Source of the DNA: a bacterium
Lineage (GTDB): Bacteria; Joyebacterota; Joyebacteria; Joyebacterales; Joyebacteraceae
Direction of reading: 5' to 3'
DNA: 64,000 nt
Assembly: GCA_025774935.1 (NCBI GenBank)
Contig: JALGZK010000017.1
Location: 7,798 to 71,797, forward strand
Below the pieces are notes generated by a model. That model ran no database searches. It was not told the DNA's origin and saw nothing but the letters and a program-made list of their open reading frames with translations. This document shows, one piece after another, positions 6,337-14,738 of this stretch (position 1 is the stretch's first letter; the number at the start of each line of letters is the position of its first letter). The translations under genes and the position numbers were made by a program.

Positions 6337-7733
6337 GGGCCCTTCGGCCTCGCGCCGGCTTCGTCGAGATAGCCCTGCAGGATCACGGACGCGGCGATCT
6401 GGTCGACGCGCCCCTTGCGGCCGCGCGACCTCTCGCCACGCTCCCTCATCACGCGCTCCGCCTCCGCGCTCGAGAGGCGCTCGTCCCGGAGGACGACTCG
6501 CGCCCGGGCGGCGTCCTCGATTGCGACGGCGAGCTCCCGGGCGCGGACCGCCCTCGGGCCGACGCTCCCGTCCATCCGGATCGGGTAGCCGACCACGACC
6601 GTGTCGGCGTCGTGCTCCCGGACGACCTCGGCCACGGCAGCAGCGACGGCGCGGTCGCCCTCCATCTCGAGGGTCGGAAGGGGACTCGCGAGCAGCCTCC
6701 CCTCGTCGCTCAGGGCAAGCCCCACTCGGGCCTCGCCGGGATCGACGCCCACGGCCCTCCGCGACTCGCCGTCGGGGAACCGCAGAAGCGAGAGGAGGCC
6801 GGCGAAGTCGTCGGGCAGTGGCGCTGCGAACCGCATCGACTCGCCCGACGCAGGATGCTCGAAGGCGAGACCTCGTGCGTGGAGCGCCTGCCTCAGAGCG
6901 GCCGCGTTCAGTCTCTTCGCGTCGCGGCGGAAGTGCGGAGGGACGTCTGCGAACGACTTCCGCACGCCGCCGTAGTCGGCGTCCCCGACCACGGGGTGAT
7001 GGAGGTGCGCCACGTGGACGCGGATCTGGTGCGTCCGGCCGGTCCGGGGACTGAGCTCCACCAGGCTCGCCACCGGGTACTCCTCCCTCGCCTTCCAGCC
7101 GGTGACCGCGTCGCGTCCGTCGGTCGTCACCCACATGCGCTTCCTGTCGGACCGGCGGCGCCCGACGGGCTCGTCGATCGTGCCCTCGGTCCCGCCGAGA
7201 CTGCCCCACAGGATCGCGAGGTAGCGCTTGCTCACGCGCCGTTCCTGGAACGCCTCCGCGAGCGCGCGGTGTGCGGCGTCGTTCTTCGCGACGACGATGA
7301 CTCCCGAGGTGTCTCTGTCCAGCCGGTGGACGATCCCCGGGCGAAGGGCGCCGCCCGCTTCGGAGAGCGCCGCGCCGCGGCCGAGGAGCGCGTTCACGAG
7401 CGTCCCCGACGCCGCGCCGGGCGCTGGGTGAACGACCATGCCCGCTGGCTTGTTCACCACGACGATGTCGTCGTCCTCGTACAGCACGTCGAGCGGGATG
7501 TCCTCGGGGTCGGCGCGGAGCGCCTCGAACTCGGGGACGTCGGCCTCGATCACGTCGCCGGGCGCGATCCGCGCGCTCGGCTTCGCCTGCTCGCCGTTCA
7601 GCGTGACCAGGCCCGCGAGGATGATCTCCTTGGCCCGGGTCCTCGAGAGCGAGGGCGTCTGTTCGCCAAGGAAGTGATCGAGCCTGTCCGTCGGTGCGTC
7701 GTCGGGGACCACGAGGACGATCCGGCTCTTCAT
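6333..7733 (-). CDS. Fusion of RluD-type pseudouridine synthase and RuvX/YqgF nuclease
   Basis: 466 aa in one uninterrupted frame. Residues 1-325 are a RluA/RluD-family 23S rRNA pseudouridine synthase: an S4-like N-terminus, then GIVHRLDRDTSG (catalytic Asp near 140) and RTGRTHQIRVH near 230-240. Residues 326-466 are a complete RuvX/YqgF RNase H-like domain: AVGVDPGEARVGLA, VVGYPIRMDGS, RDERLSSAEAER and DQIAASVILQGYL. Normally these are separate proteins of about 320 and 140 aa. The start ATG overlaps the lspA stop (ATGA), and the end overlaps mltG (GTGA). I see no frameshift-prone run at the joint. It links rRNA modification with 16S rRNA processing. Confidence 0.9.
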   Translation of the reverse strand: MKSRIVLVVPDDAPTDRLDHFLGEQTPSLSRTRAKEIILAGLVTLNGEQAKPSARIAPGDVIEADVPEFEALRADPEDIPLDVLYEDDDIVVVNKPAGMVVHPAPGAASGTLVNALLGRGAALSEAGGALRPGIVHRLDRDTSGVIVVAKNDAAHRALAEAFQERRVSKRYLAILWGSLGGTEGTIDEPVGRRRSDRKRMWVTTDGRDAVTGWKAREEYPVASLVELSPRTGRTHQIRVHVAHLHHPVVGDADYGGVRKSFADVPPHFRRDAKRLNAAALRQALHARGLAFEHPASGESMRFAAPLPDDFAGLLSLLRFPDGESRRAVGVDPGEARVGLALSDEGRLLASPLPTLEMEGDRAVAAAVAEVVREHDADTVVVGYPIRMDGSVGPRAVRARELAVAIEDAARARVVLRDERLSSAEAERVMRERGERSRGRKGRVDQIAASVILQGYLDEAGARPKGP

Positions 7734-8305
7734 GACGAGTCCCGGTCGGAGGGCGCGTCGAGGCGCGGGTCGGGCGCCCCGCCCCCGTCGAGCACGGGTC
7801 GGGAGAAGAACACGAGGTTGACGGCCAGCAGGATGACGCCGACCGTGATGGCGCTGTCGGCGATGTTGAAGGCGGGCCACCTGAGCTCGCCGAACCCGAA
7901 GTCCAGGAAGTCGACGACGGCGCCGGAACGCACGCGGTCGATGAGGTTCCCGACGGCGCCGCCCAGGACGAGCCCGAAGGCGAGCTGCTCCCAGCGCTTC
8001 ATGCGGGCGATCTCGCGCCTGAACGCGATGATCGCGATGGCGGCGGCGAGCGAGATGACGATAAACCACGTGCCGCGGCCCCGGAACATCCCGAAGGCCG
8101 CGCCCGTGTTCTCGGTTCGTGTCAGGCGGAAGAACGAGCCCCAGACGTCCACGGACTCGCCCATACGCATTGTGCGGACGACCAGCCCCTTGACGATGCG
8201 ATCGGACACGACGATGACGAGGGCGGTCGCGAACAGCCTGAGCTGCGCGCCGACGACGCCCCGACGAATCGGGGCGGCCGCCGGGCTAGCGCTCGAGCGA
8301 TCCAT
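7730..8305 (-). CDS. lspA: Lipoprotein signal peptidase II
   Basis: 191 aa inner-membrane aspartic protease that removes the signal peptide of lipidated prolipoproteins. Four hydrophobic helices are visible. The two conserved aspartates sit in GGAVGNLIDRV and WPAFNIADSAIT; NTGAAFGM is also family-typical. The N-terminus is about 20 residues longer than usual. The start overlaps the preceding DksA-type gene by 20 bases and the end overlaps rluD-ruvX, so the three are probably coupled. It would process lipoproteins such as the one at the left edge of the window. Confidence 0.95.
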   Translation of the reverse strand: MDRSSASPAAAPIRRGVVGAQLRLFATALVIVVSDRIVKGLVVRTMRMGESVDVWGSFFRLTRTENTGAAFGMFRGRGTWFIVISLAAAIAIIAFRREIARMKRWEQLAFGLVLGGAVGNLIDRVRSGAVVDFLDFGFGELRWPAFNIADSAITVGVILLAVNLVFFSRPVLDGGGAPDPRLDAPSDRDSS

Positions 8306-8669
8306 TCTCCTCGGCCTTCTTGCAATCGATGCAGAGGCGCGCGTGCGGCACGACCTCTAGCCGCGGCTTCTGGATCTGCTTGCCGCAACCGAGGCAGCAC
8401 CCGTACGTCCCGTCCCTGAGCCGCGCGATCGCCTCGTCGATATGATAGAGGAGCCTGCCCTCGGCGGACGCCATGTGGTACGCCTTCTCCCTCTCTTCGG
8501 CATCGCTGGCCTGATCCGCCATGTGCACCGAGTAGGCGGAGAGATCGCCCGCCGCGTCCCGTTGCGAGTTGTTGAAGATCTTGTCCTCGAAGTGGCCGAG
8601 TTCCTTCATCAGCTTCAGCCGCTCCTCGATGAGCCGCTCCTCGAAGTGCTTGATGTCCCTCTTGTTCAC
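8286..8669 (-). CDS. DksA/TraR-family zinc-finger protein
   Basis: 127 aa. A coiled-coil N-terminal half (residues about 5-85, rich in E, K and L) is followed by a C4-type zinc finger, CCLGCG...CIDC, near residues 93-118. DksA-type proteins enter the RNA polymerase secondary channel and modulate initiation with ppGpp. The coiled-coil tip here reads MADQASDAEEREKAY; an aspartate pair as in classical DksA is not obvious, so its activity may differ. The GTG start follows GGAGGTGA. It sits between ileS and lspA in a housekeeping operon. Confidence 0.88.
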   Translation of the reverse strand: MNKRDIKHFEERLIEERLKLMKELGHFEDKIFNNSQRDAAGDLSAYSVHMADQASDAEEREKAYHMASAEGRLLYHIDEAIARLRDGTYGCCLGCGKQIQKPRLEVVPHARLCIDCKKAEENGSLER

Positions 8670-8712
8670 TTTTCACCTCCGGCGCGAGAGCTCCGGGGTC
8701 TCCCCGGCCGCC

Positions 8713-11700
8713 TCACTCAGACCGCGCCACGGCGATCCTCGCCCGTTCACCGTTCACGTCCCATTCACGCTCGAGGTCGCCAGCCTCCTTGCTCTCGACG
8801 ATGCTCTCCGCCAGCGTCTCCTTCGCGACTCGCGCCGCGAAGCACTCCATTGCCGCCTTGAGCCTCGGCCCCGCCTCGTAGTAGACGTGGATCCTGTCCA
8901 CAACGTCGAAGCCGGCCTCCTTCCTCATGAACTGTATCTTGTTGATCATCTCACGCGCGAACCCCTCGTCCCTCAGCTCGTCGGTGATCTCGGTGTCGAG
9001 CCCCACGGTGAGGTCGCCGTCGGACTGGACAGCGAGCCCCTCCCTCGCCACGCTCTCGATCTCGACGTCCGAGGGCTCGACGACCGCGACGTCCTCACCC
9101 ACGGGCACGTTCACGTTCGAACCTCCGCCGAGCGCCGCGACGTCCTCGGGAGGCATGCTCTTGATCGCCTCCGCGACGACGTTCACGTCCTTCCCGTGCT
9201 TCGGCCCGAGAGCGGGGAAGACCGGCACCGCTCTGAGCTGCGAGAGGTCGTCGCCCTCCGCCCACACGAGCTCCTTCACGTTCAGCTCCGCAAGGATGAG
9301 CTCCGAGAGCGCGGCCACGCCCTCCCTCCGCTCCTCCGCGACGCCCGCAACGTGGATCGTCGAGAGGGGCTGCCTCACCTTGAGCCCGACCGCGTTCCTC
9401 GCGGCCCGCCCGAGGACTACCACCGACCTCGCCGCCTCCATCGCGGCCTCGAGCTCCTCGTCGATCGCCCCGGCCTCCGGGAAGTCGCAGAGGTGCACGC
9501 TCGCAGGACCCTCGAGATTCCCGCCCTCACGGAGCCTGCGGTAGACCGCGTCCGAGAGGAACGGCGCCGCGGGGGCCATGGCCTTCGCCGTCGCGAGGAG
9601 CGCCTCGTGGAGCGTCGAGTAGGCCGACATCTTGTCCTCGTCCATCTCGCCCTTCCAGAACCGGGAACGCGACAGCCGCACGTACCAGTTCGAAAGGTCC
9701 TCGATGACGAACGTCTGGAGCCTCCTTACCGCCTTCGTGATGTCGTACGACTCCATGCTCGCCCGCGCCGCCGCGATCGCGCTCGCCGTGCGCGAAGCGA
9801 TCCAGCGGTCGATCACGGGTCGCCGCTCGGGCGGCACGGAGTGCTCAGACGGGTCGAACCCGTCGATATTCGCATAGAGCGAAAAGAAGCTGTAGGTGTT
9901 CCTGAGAGTGTCCAGGAACCTGCCCGCGACCTCCTTCGGGCCGTTCTCGTCGAACCGGGTCGCGAGCCACGGCGGACTCGTGGACATGAGGTACCAACGG
10001 AGCGCGTCGGCACCGTCCCGATCCATGATCGCGAACGAGTCGGCGATGTTGCCGACCGACTTCGACATCTTCTTGCCCTCGATGTCGAGAACCATGTCGT
10101 TCACGACGCAGCGCTTGAACGACGACTGGCCGGAGATGATCGTGGAGATCGCGAGGAGCGAGTAGAACCACCCGCGCGTCTGGTCGACGCCCTCGGCGAT
10201 GAAGTCGGCCGGGAAGTGCGTCTCGAACACCTCCTCGTTCTCGAACGGCCAGTGGAACTGCGCGTACGGCATGCTCCCCGTGTCGAACCAGCAGTCGATC
10301 ACCTCGGGCGTCCGGGTCATCACGCCCCCACACTTCCCGCACGAGAGCTTGACCTCGTCGACCCAAGGCTTGTGGAGGTCGATGTCGTCGTGGAACCCCT
10401 CGACGGCCCTCTCCCCGAGCTCCGCGACGCTCCCGACGCTCGTCCTCTCCCCGCACGCGTCGCAGATCCAGATGTTCAGAGGCGTGCCCCAGTACCGGTC
10501 TCGCGAGACCGCCCAGTCGACGTTGTTCTCGAGCCAGTCCCCGAGACGGTTCAGGCCGATCTCCTTCGGGTGCCAGTCGATCTCGCGGTTGATCCTGAGC
10601 ATGTCGTCCTTGAACTGCGTCGTCTTCACGTACCAGGAGTTCCTCGCGTAATACACCAGCGGCGAGTCGCACCGCCAGCAGAACGGATACGTGTGCACGA
10701 TCGTCCCGCTCTTGTAGAGGAGGCCGCGCTCCTCGAGGTCCTCGAGGATCAGGGGGTCCGCGTCCTTGATGAACATCCCGGCCCAGGGCTTCACCTCAGC
10801 CGTGAGCTTCCCCGCCTCGTCGACGGGCTGCACGAACGGCAGGTCGTGTTCCCTCCCGACGCGGTAGTCGTCCTCGCCGAACGCGGGCGCGACGTGAACG
10901 ATGCCCGTGCCGTCCTCGAGCGTGACGAAGTCGCCGCTCAGAACGTAGTGGCCCTTCTTGTCAACGGGCACGAACGAGTAGAGCGGCTCGTACTCCTTCC
11001 CCATGAGGTCGAGACCCATGCACCTGTCGACGACCTCGTGGTCCTCCTCGATCACGGAGAGGAGCGCCTCTGCCAGGATGAGGTTCTCGTCCCCGACCTT
11101 CACCTTGACGTAGTTCTCTGTCGGGGCGACGGCGAGTGCGACGTTCGAGATGAGCGTCCACGGCGTCGTCGTCCAGACGAGGAACGACGTGTCGGGCTCG
11201 TCCTTGAGACGCATCCTCACGAAGACCGATGGGTCCTTCGCGTCGGCGTAGCCCTGCGCGACCTCGTGGCTCGAGAGCGGCGTCCCGCAGCGCGGGCAGT
11301 ACGGGAGGATCTTGTGGCCGAGATAGATGAGGTCCCGGTCCCACATGTTCTTGAGGATGTGCCAGACGGACTCGATGTAGTCGTTCGTGCAGGTGACGTA
11401 CGGATCCGAGAGATCGATCCAGTACGCCATGCGCCTGGTGAGGCGGTCCCACTCGTCCTTGTACACGAAGACGCTCGAGCGGCAGCTTGCCGCGAACTCG
11501 GCGACGCCGTAGTCCTCGATGTCGTCCTTCGTCTCGAGTCCGAGTTGCTTCTCCACTTCGATCTCGACGGGGAGACCGTGCGTGTCCCAGCCGGCCTTCC
11601 GTTCGACGAGGTGGCCGGTCATCGTCTTGTAGCGACAGACGATGTCCTTGACCGTCCGGGCGAGAACGTGGTGCGCCCCCGGGTGTCCGTTCGCGGTGGG

Positions 11701-11844
11701 CGGCCCCTCATAGAAGACAAACCGGGGCGCTCCCGAGCGTCCGGTGACGCTCTCCTGGAAGGTCCCCTCGGCCTCCCAGCGCTCGAGCGTCTCAACCTCG
11801 AGCTCCGGGAGCGACTGCCCTTTTGGAAACTCTCTGTAAGGCAT
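8713..11844 (-). CDS. ileS: Isoleucyl-tRNA synthetase
   Basis: 1043 aa class I synthetase, long like the eukaryote-type IleRS. The HIGH-type signature is NGHPGAHHVLAR near residue 55, KMSKS is present in DIEGKKMSKSVGN, and the editing domain lies between them (WTTTPWTL...). Zinc-ligand motifs CPRCG and CDACG/CGKCGG are present. I use the ATG at 11844 (MPYREFPKG) rather than upstream in-frame codons because it matches the usual N-terminus. No T-box-like leader is evident in the 80 bases between it and the upstream phosphorylase gene. Confidence 0.96.
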   Translation of the reverse strand: MPYREFPKGQSLPELEVETLERWEAEGTFQESVTGRSGAPRFVFYEGPPTANGHPGAHHVLARTVKDIVCRYKTMTGHLVERKAGWDTHGLPVEIEVEKQLGLETKDDIEDYGVAEFAASCRSSVFVYKDEWDRLTRRMAYWIDLSDPYVTCTNDYIESVWHILKNMWDRDLIYLGHKILPYCPRCGTPLSSHEVAQGYADAKDPSVFVRMRLKDEPDTSFLVWTTTPWTLISNVALAVAPTENYVKVKVGDENLILAEALLSVIEEDHEVVDRCMGLDLMGKEYEPLYSFVPVDKKGHYVLSGDFVTLEDGTGIVHVAPAFGEDDYRVGREHDLPFVQPVDEAGKLTAEVKPWAGMFIKDADPLILEDLEERGLLYKSGTIVHTYPFCWRCDSPLVYYARNSWYVKTTQFKDDMLRINREIDWHPKEIGLNRLGDWLENNVDWAVSRDRYWGTPLNIWICDACGERTSVGSVAELGERAVEGFHDDIDLHKPWVDEVKLSCGKCGGVMTRTPEVIDCWFDTGSMPYAQFHWPFENEEVFETHFPADFIAEGVDQTRGWFYSLLAISTIISGQSSFKRCVVNDMVLDIEGKKMSKSVGNIADSFAIMDRDGADALRWYLMSTSPPWLATRFDENGPKEVAGRFLDTLRNTYSFFSLYANIDGFDPSEHSVPPERRPVIDRWIASRTASAIAAARASMESYDITKAVRRLQTFVIEDLSNWYVRLSRSRFWKGEMDEDKMSAYSTLHEALLATAKAMAPAAPFLSDAVYRRLREGGNLEGPASVHLCDFPEAGAIDEELEAAMEAARSVVVLGRAARNAVGLKVRQPLSTIHVAGVAEERREGVAALSELILAELNVKELVWAEGDDLSQLRAVPVFPALGPKHGKDVNVVAEAIKSMPPEDVAALGGGSNVNVPVGEDVAVVEPSDVEIESVAREGLAVQSDGDLTVGLDTEITDELRDEGFAREMINKIQFMRKEAGFDVVDRIHVYYEAGPRLKAAMECFAARVAKETLAESIVESKEAGDLEREWDVNGERARIAVARSE

Positions 11845-11885
11845 TCTCTGTCTCTCCCCCGTCGGGGGGCCGTCCGTACCGGCGA

Positions 11886-11912
11886 GGCGCCCCGACGAAT
11901 CGTCGGGCGCCT
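11886..11912 (-). other. Intergenic hairpin between purine nucleoside phosphorylase and ileS
   Basis: GGCGCCCCGACGA pairs with TCGTCGGGCGCC with one bulged base. No T-run follows, so it is unlikely to be a full terminator. It may stabilise or process the mRNA. Confidence 0.4.
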
Positions 11913-11923
11913 TGCGGGCCCGA

Positions 11924-12754
11924 CTACATCTCGGCAATCATCCTGAACACGAGTTGCGTGAGGTTCGGTTCGGCCTTGCGCGCGATCTTGAGAATCTCGC
12001 GGTGGCTCGCGGGCTCTAGCGCGTCCGGCAGGCACAGGTCGGTCACGACCGCGAAGCCCGCGACGCGCATCTTCCCGTGGATCGCGACGATGTTCTCGGC
12101 GACCATCGACATGCTGACGACGTCGCCGCCGATCATTCTGAGGAACCTGTACTCCGCGGCCGTCTCGAGATTGGGCCCCGCGACCCCGATGAAGACACCC
12201 TTCCGCAGCTGGATCTTCTCGTCGAGCGCGATCTCCTCGGCGAGCTTCACGTACTCGCGGTCGTAGGGCTGGGACATGTCGGGGAACCGCGGACCCAGAC
12301 TATCGTCGTTCGGTCCGATGAGCGGGTTGTCGCCCGTGAGGTTGATCTGGTCGACGATCGCGACGATGTCGCCCTTCTCGTGGAGGGGGTTCATTCCGCC
12401 CGCCGCGCACGTCAGGATGAGCTTCCGCGCTCCCAGCGCCCTCAGGACGCGGATCGGGAAGGTCACCTCCTGCATCGTGTAGCCCTCGTAGTAATGGACG
12501 CGGCCGTTCATGAGGGCGACGCGCTTCCGGCCGATCTTCCCGAGCACGAGCTCGCCGGCGTGCCCCTCGACACCCGACTTCGGGAAGTGCGGGATCTTGT
12601 CGAAGGGGATCGTCGCCTCGACCTCCATGTGGCTCGACAGGTTCCCGAGGCCGCTTCCGAGAACCACTGCGACCTGGGGCTTCAGGGCCGTCTTCTTCCT
12701 TATGAAGGAGACGGCCTTGTCGATCTTCTGCGAGAGCGTCAGCGTTTTGGCCAT
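11924..12754 (-). CDS. Purine nucleoside phosphorylase (PNP/MTAP family)
   Basis: 276 aa. Converts purine ribonucleosides and phosphate to the base and ribose-1-phosphate. Trimeric-type PNP motifs are visible: VVLGSGLGNL (phosphate loop) at about 30, GVEGHAGELVLG near 61-72, GRVHYYEGY near 84-92, LTCAAGGMN near 113-121, and GPNLETAAEYRFLRMIGGDVVSMSMV near 190-215. Good SD (GGAGGTGG) before the ATG. It lies between yggT and ileS in the housekeeping operon. Substrate preference cannot be decided by eye. Confidence 0.92.
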   Translation of the reverse strand: MAKTLTLSQKIDKAVSFIRKKTALKPQVAVVLGSGLGNLSSHMEVEATIPFDKIPHFPKSGVEGHAGELVLGKIGRKRVALMNGRVHYYEGYTMQEVTFPIRVLRALGARKLILTCAAGGMNPLHEKGDIVAIVDQINLTGDNPLIGPNDDSLGPRFPDMSQPYDREYVKLAEEIALDEKIQLRKGVFIGVAGPNLETAAEYRFLRMIGGDVVSMSMVAENIVAIHGKMRVAGFAVVTDLCLPDALEPASHREILKIARKAEPNLTQLVFRMIAEM

Positions 12755-12812
12755 TCTTCCACCTCCGCGCCGGGGTGCTACGCCCGGCTGCTGCGCCGGA
12801 GTGCCGCCCCGG

Positions 12813-13115
12813 CTACTGCGCCCGCTCCGCGAGCTGGTAGAGCGTGCGCACGAGGAACTTCTGCACGAAGTAGAGCGCGAAGAACGCGATGATCGGCGAC
12901 AGGTCGAACCCGCCCTGGACGAGAATCGGGAATCTCCTTCTGAGCCTCCCGAGGAGCGGTTCGGTGATCCGCCTCAGGAAGAGCACGATCGGGTGCATCG
13001 ACCTCGGCGCAAACCACGACACCACGACCACCGCAAAGATCGCGAGGATGTAGAGGAAGACCGCGATGTCGATGATCTGCGCGAGCGCGCTCAGGAGGTT
13101 CGCCAGCACGAACAT
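12813..13115 (-). CDS. yggT: YggT-family integral membrane protein
   Basis: 100 aa with two hydrophobic stretches (residues about 5-36 and 70-90) joined by the family-typical SWFAPRSMHPIVLFLRRITEPLL. YggT proteins occur next to yggS in many bacteria and are linked to envelope or division functions (SepG/YlmG relatives). GGAGGAGG precedes the ATG. Confidence 0.9.
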   Translation of the reverse strand: MFVLANLLSALAQIIDIAVFLYILAIFAVVVVSWFAPRSMHPIVLFLRRITEPLLGRLRRRFPILVQGGFDLSPIIAFFALYFVQKFLVRTLYQLAERAQ

Positions 13116-13158
13116 CCGCCCTCCTCCGTCGGCCGTCCGGCGTCAGCGCGCCGGCCCT

Positions 13159-13845
13159 TCAGCCCCTCTCGCCGAAGATCGCCCGGCCGACCCGCACGAT
13201 CGTGGCGCCCTCCTCGATCGCGACCTCGAAGTCGTTCGTCATCCCCATCGACAGGTGCTCCATCGAGACGCCCGGGATGACCCTCTCCTCGATCTCATTC
13301 CTGATCTCACGAAGCTCCCGGAAGCAGGGCCTGACGTCCTCCGGATCGGGCAGGAAGGCTCCGATCGTCATGAGGCCCCGGATGGCGAGGCCGCGGAGAT
13401 CGGCCATCTCCTCGACGGCGGCCATGACCTCCCCCGGCGGGAGCCCGTACTTCGTTTCCTCGCCGGAGGTGTTCACCTCGACGAGGACGTCGATCATCGT
13501 CCCCCGGGCCTCGCAGCGCGTGGAGATCTCGCGCGCGAGACGGAGGCTGTCGACCGACTGGATCATGTCGAAGAGCTCGAGCGCCTTCTTGACCTTGTTG
13601 GTCTGAAGATGCCCGACGAGGTGCTTCTCGACCGACGGCAGGTCTTCCCCGAGCTTCCGCTCGGCCTCCTGCACGCGGTTCTCGCCGATGCAGGTGACGC
13701 CGGCCTCGATGGCCTCCACGATCTTCGGAAGCTCGACCGTCTTCGTCACAGCGACGAGGGCGACCTCCTCCGGATCGCGAAGGGCCCGTTCGGCCGCAGC
13801 TGCGATCCGCTCCCGCACGTGGAGAACGTTCTCGTGAATGCCCAT
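13159..13845 (-). CDS. yggS: Pyridoxal-phosphate homeostasis protein YggS/PLPBP
   Basis: 228 aa single-domain PLP barrel. The PLP lysine is K35 in AVTKTV; GENRVQEA, HLVGHLQTNKVK and MEHLSMGMTNDFEVAIEEGATIVRVGRAIFGERG are diagnostic. It is first in the operon, behind the promoter at 13888-13916. Confidence 0.95.
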   Translation of the reverse strand: MGIHENVLHVRERIAAAAERALRDPEEVALVAVTKTVELPKIVEAIEAGVTCIGENRVQEAERKLGEDLPSVEKHLVGHLQTNKVKKALELFDMIQSVDSLRLAREISTRCEARGTMIDVLVEVNTSGEETKYGLPPGEVMAAVEEMADLRGLAIRGLMTIGAFLPDPEDVRPCFRELREIRNEIEERVIPGVSMEHLSMGMTNDFEVAIEEGATIVRVGRAIFGERG

Positions 13846-13887
13846 GCCCGGGACGTCCCCCCGGTCAGCCCTCGTTGTGAACCATGT

Positions 13888-13916
13888 ATTATAGCCGCCG
13901 GTCCGGCGAACGGCAA
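13888..13916 (-). promoter_or_regulatory. Sigma70-type promoter of the yggS-to-mltG housekeeping operon
   Basis: TTGCCG (13916-13911), 17-base spacer, perfect TATAAT (13893-13888) on the minus strand, about 45 bases upstream of yggS. A weaker plus-strand candidate for mvhD (TTGTGC 14015, TACTCT 14038, spacer 17) lies 120 bases away. Confidence 0.75.
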
Positions 13917-14120
13917 CGTCAAACCGGCGCGTCCGGTCGGGCCCTGGAAGCCACGAAAGGCCCTAAACATGGGCCCGTTCCGGTCTCCGGACCCCCCGCG
14001 GCGCCGGATGCGGCTTGTGCATGAGGCCCCCTCGTGGTACTCTCGTTGGGCTGCGCCGCGCTCACTCGCGGCGTGACTCACGTCCGAATCCCTGCGACCG
14101 TCGACCCCGAGGAGCGACGA

Positions 14121-14621
14121 ATGGCCGGTTCGAAACCCGACGAGTTCAAGCCCAGAGTCATCGTCTTCTGCTGCAACTGGTGCGCGTACGCGGGCGCCGA
14201 CCTGGCGGGGGTGTCGAGGATGAAGATCAGCCCTCACTTCCGCGTGGTCAGGACGATGTGCTCCGGCAGGGTCGACCCCGAGCTCATCCTCCAGGCGTTC
14301 GTGAACGGAGCGGACGGCGTCATGGTGGCCGGCTGCCACCCGGGGGACTGCCACTATCTCGAGGGGAACTACAGGGCCATGCGGCGGGTGGCGTTCCTGA
14401 AGAAGCTCCTCGAGTCGATGGGGATGGACCCCCGGCGGCTCGAGCTTCAGTGGGTCTCCGCCGGCGAGGGAGCGAGGTTCCAGGAGGTGGTGAACGAGTT
14501 CGTCGGGACCGTGAAGAGCCTCGGACCCAACCCCCACGGACCCGCGGACGAGGAGCCGGCTCCGAACCCCGAGACCGCGGGGAGTCCGGAAGCGACCGAA
14601 CGGGAGCGCGCGAGCGTCTGA
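14121..14621 (+). CDS. MvhD-type [2Fe-2S] electron-transfer protein
   Basis: 166 aa. MvhD (F420-non-reducing hydrogenase iron-sulfur subunit D) passes electrons from a hydrogenase or formate dehydrogenase to heterodisulfide reductase HdrA. The family core is clear: VIVFCCNWCAYAGADLAGVSRM near the N-terminus, VRTMCSGRVDPELILQAFVNGADGVMVAGCHPGDCHYLEGNY in the middle (conserved cysteines). A proline/glutamate-rich tail of about 25 residues is extra. GAGGAGCGACGA gives the SD for the ATG at 14121. It is the only plus-strand gene between 1 and 54 kb, alone between divergent yggS and a convergent thiolase. Hdr-like partners are encoded at 43-51 kb. Confidence 0.88.
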   Translation: MAGSKPDEFKPRVIVFCCNWCAYAGADLAGVSRMKISPHFRVVRTMCSGRVDPELILQAFVNGADGVMVAGCHPGDCHYLEGNYRAMRRVAFLKKLLESMGMDPRRLELQWVSAGEGARFQEVVNEFVGTVKSLGPNPHGPADEEPAPNPETAGSPEATERERASV

Positions 14622-14664
14622 CGCGGGTAGACGGTCGCCGCCGCGCACACAAGCGATACGCAGA

Positions 14665-14696
14665 CGGGGGGAACCGATCCGGCTCCCCCCGCTTTC
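14665..14696. terminator. Terminator between convergent mvhD and the 39-kb catabolic cluster
   Basis: CGGGGGGA (14665-14672) pairs with TCCCCCCG (14684-14691) and is followed on the plus strand by CTTTCATCT. It probably serves mvhD and, less well, the end of the minus-strand cluster. Confidence 0.65.
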
Positions 14697-14738
14697 ATCT
14701 GTTCCGCCGCCACGGGCGAGGCCCGGGACGCGGAGTCG

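Noticed and set aside
11845-11923. Possible T-box leader before ileS
   Set aside because: Only about 80 bases are available between the phosphorylase stop and ileS, with one GC-rich hairpin and no T-box sequence or terminator T-run.
8569-11946. 1125-codon plus-strand open frame opposite ileS
   Set aside because: It is antisense to a full-length isoleucyl-tRNA synthetase, is extremely rich in Arg, Val, Asp, Leu and His, and has no recognisable domain. Such frames arise from high third-position GC.
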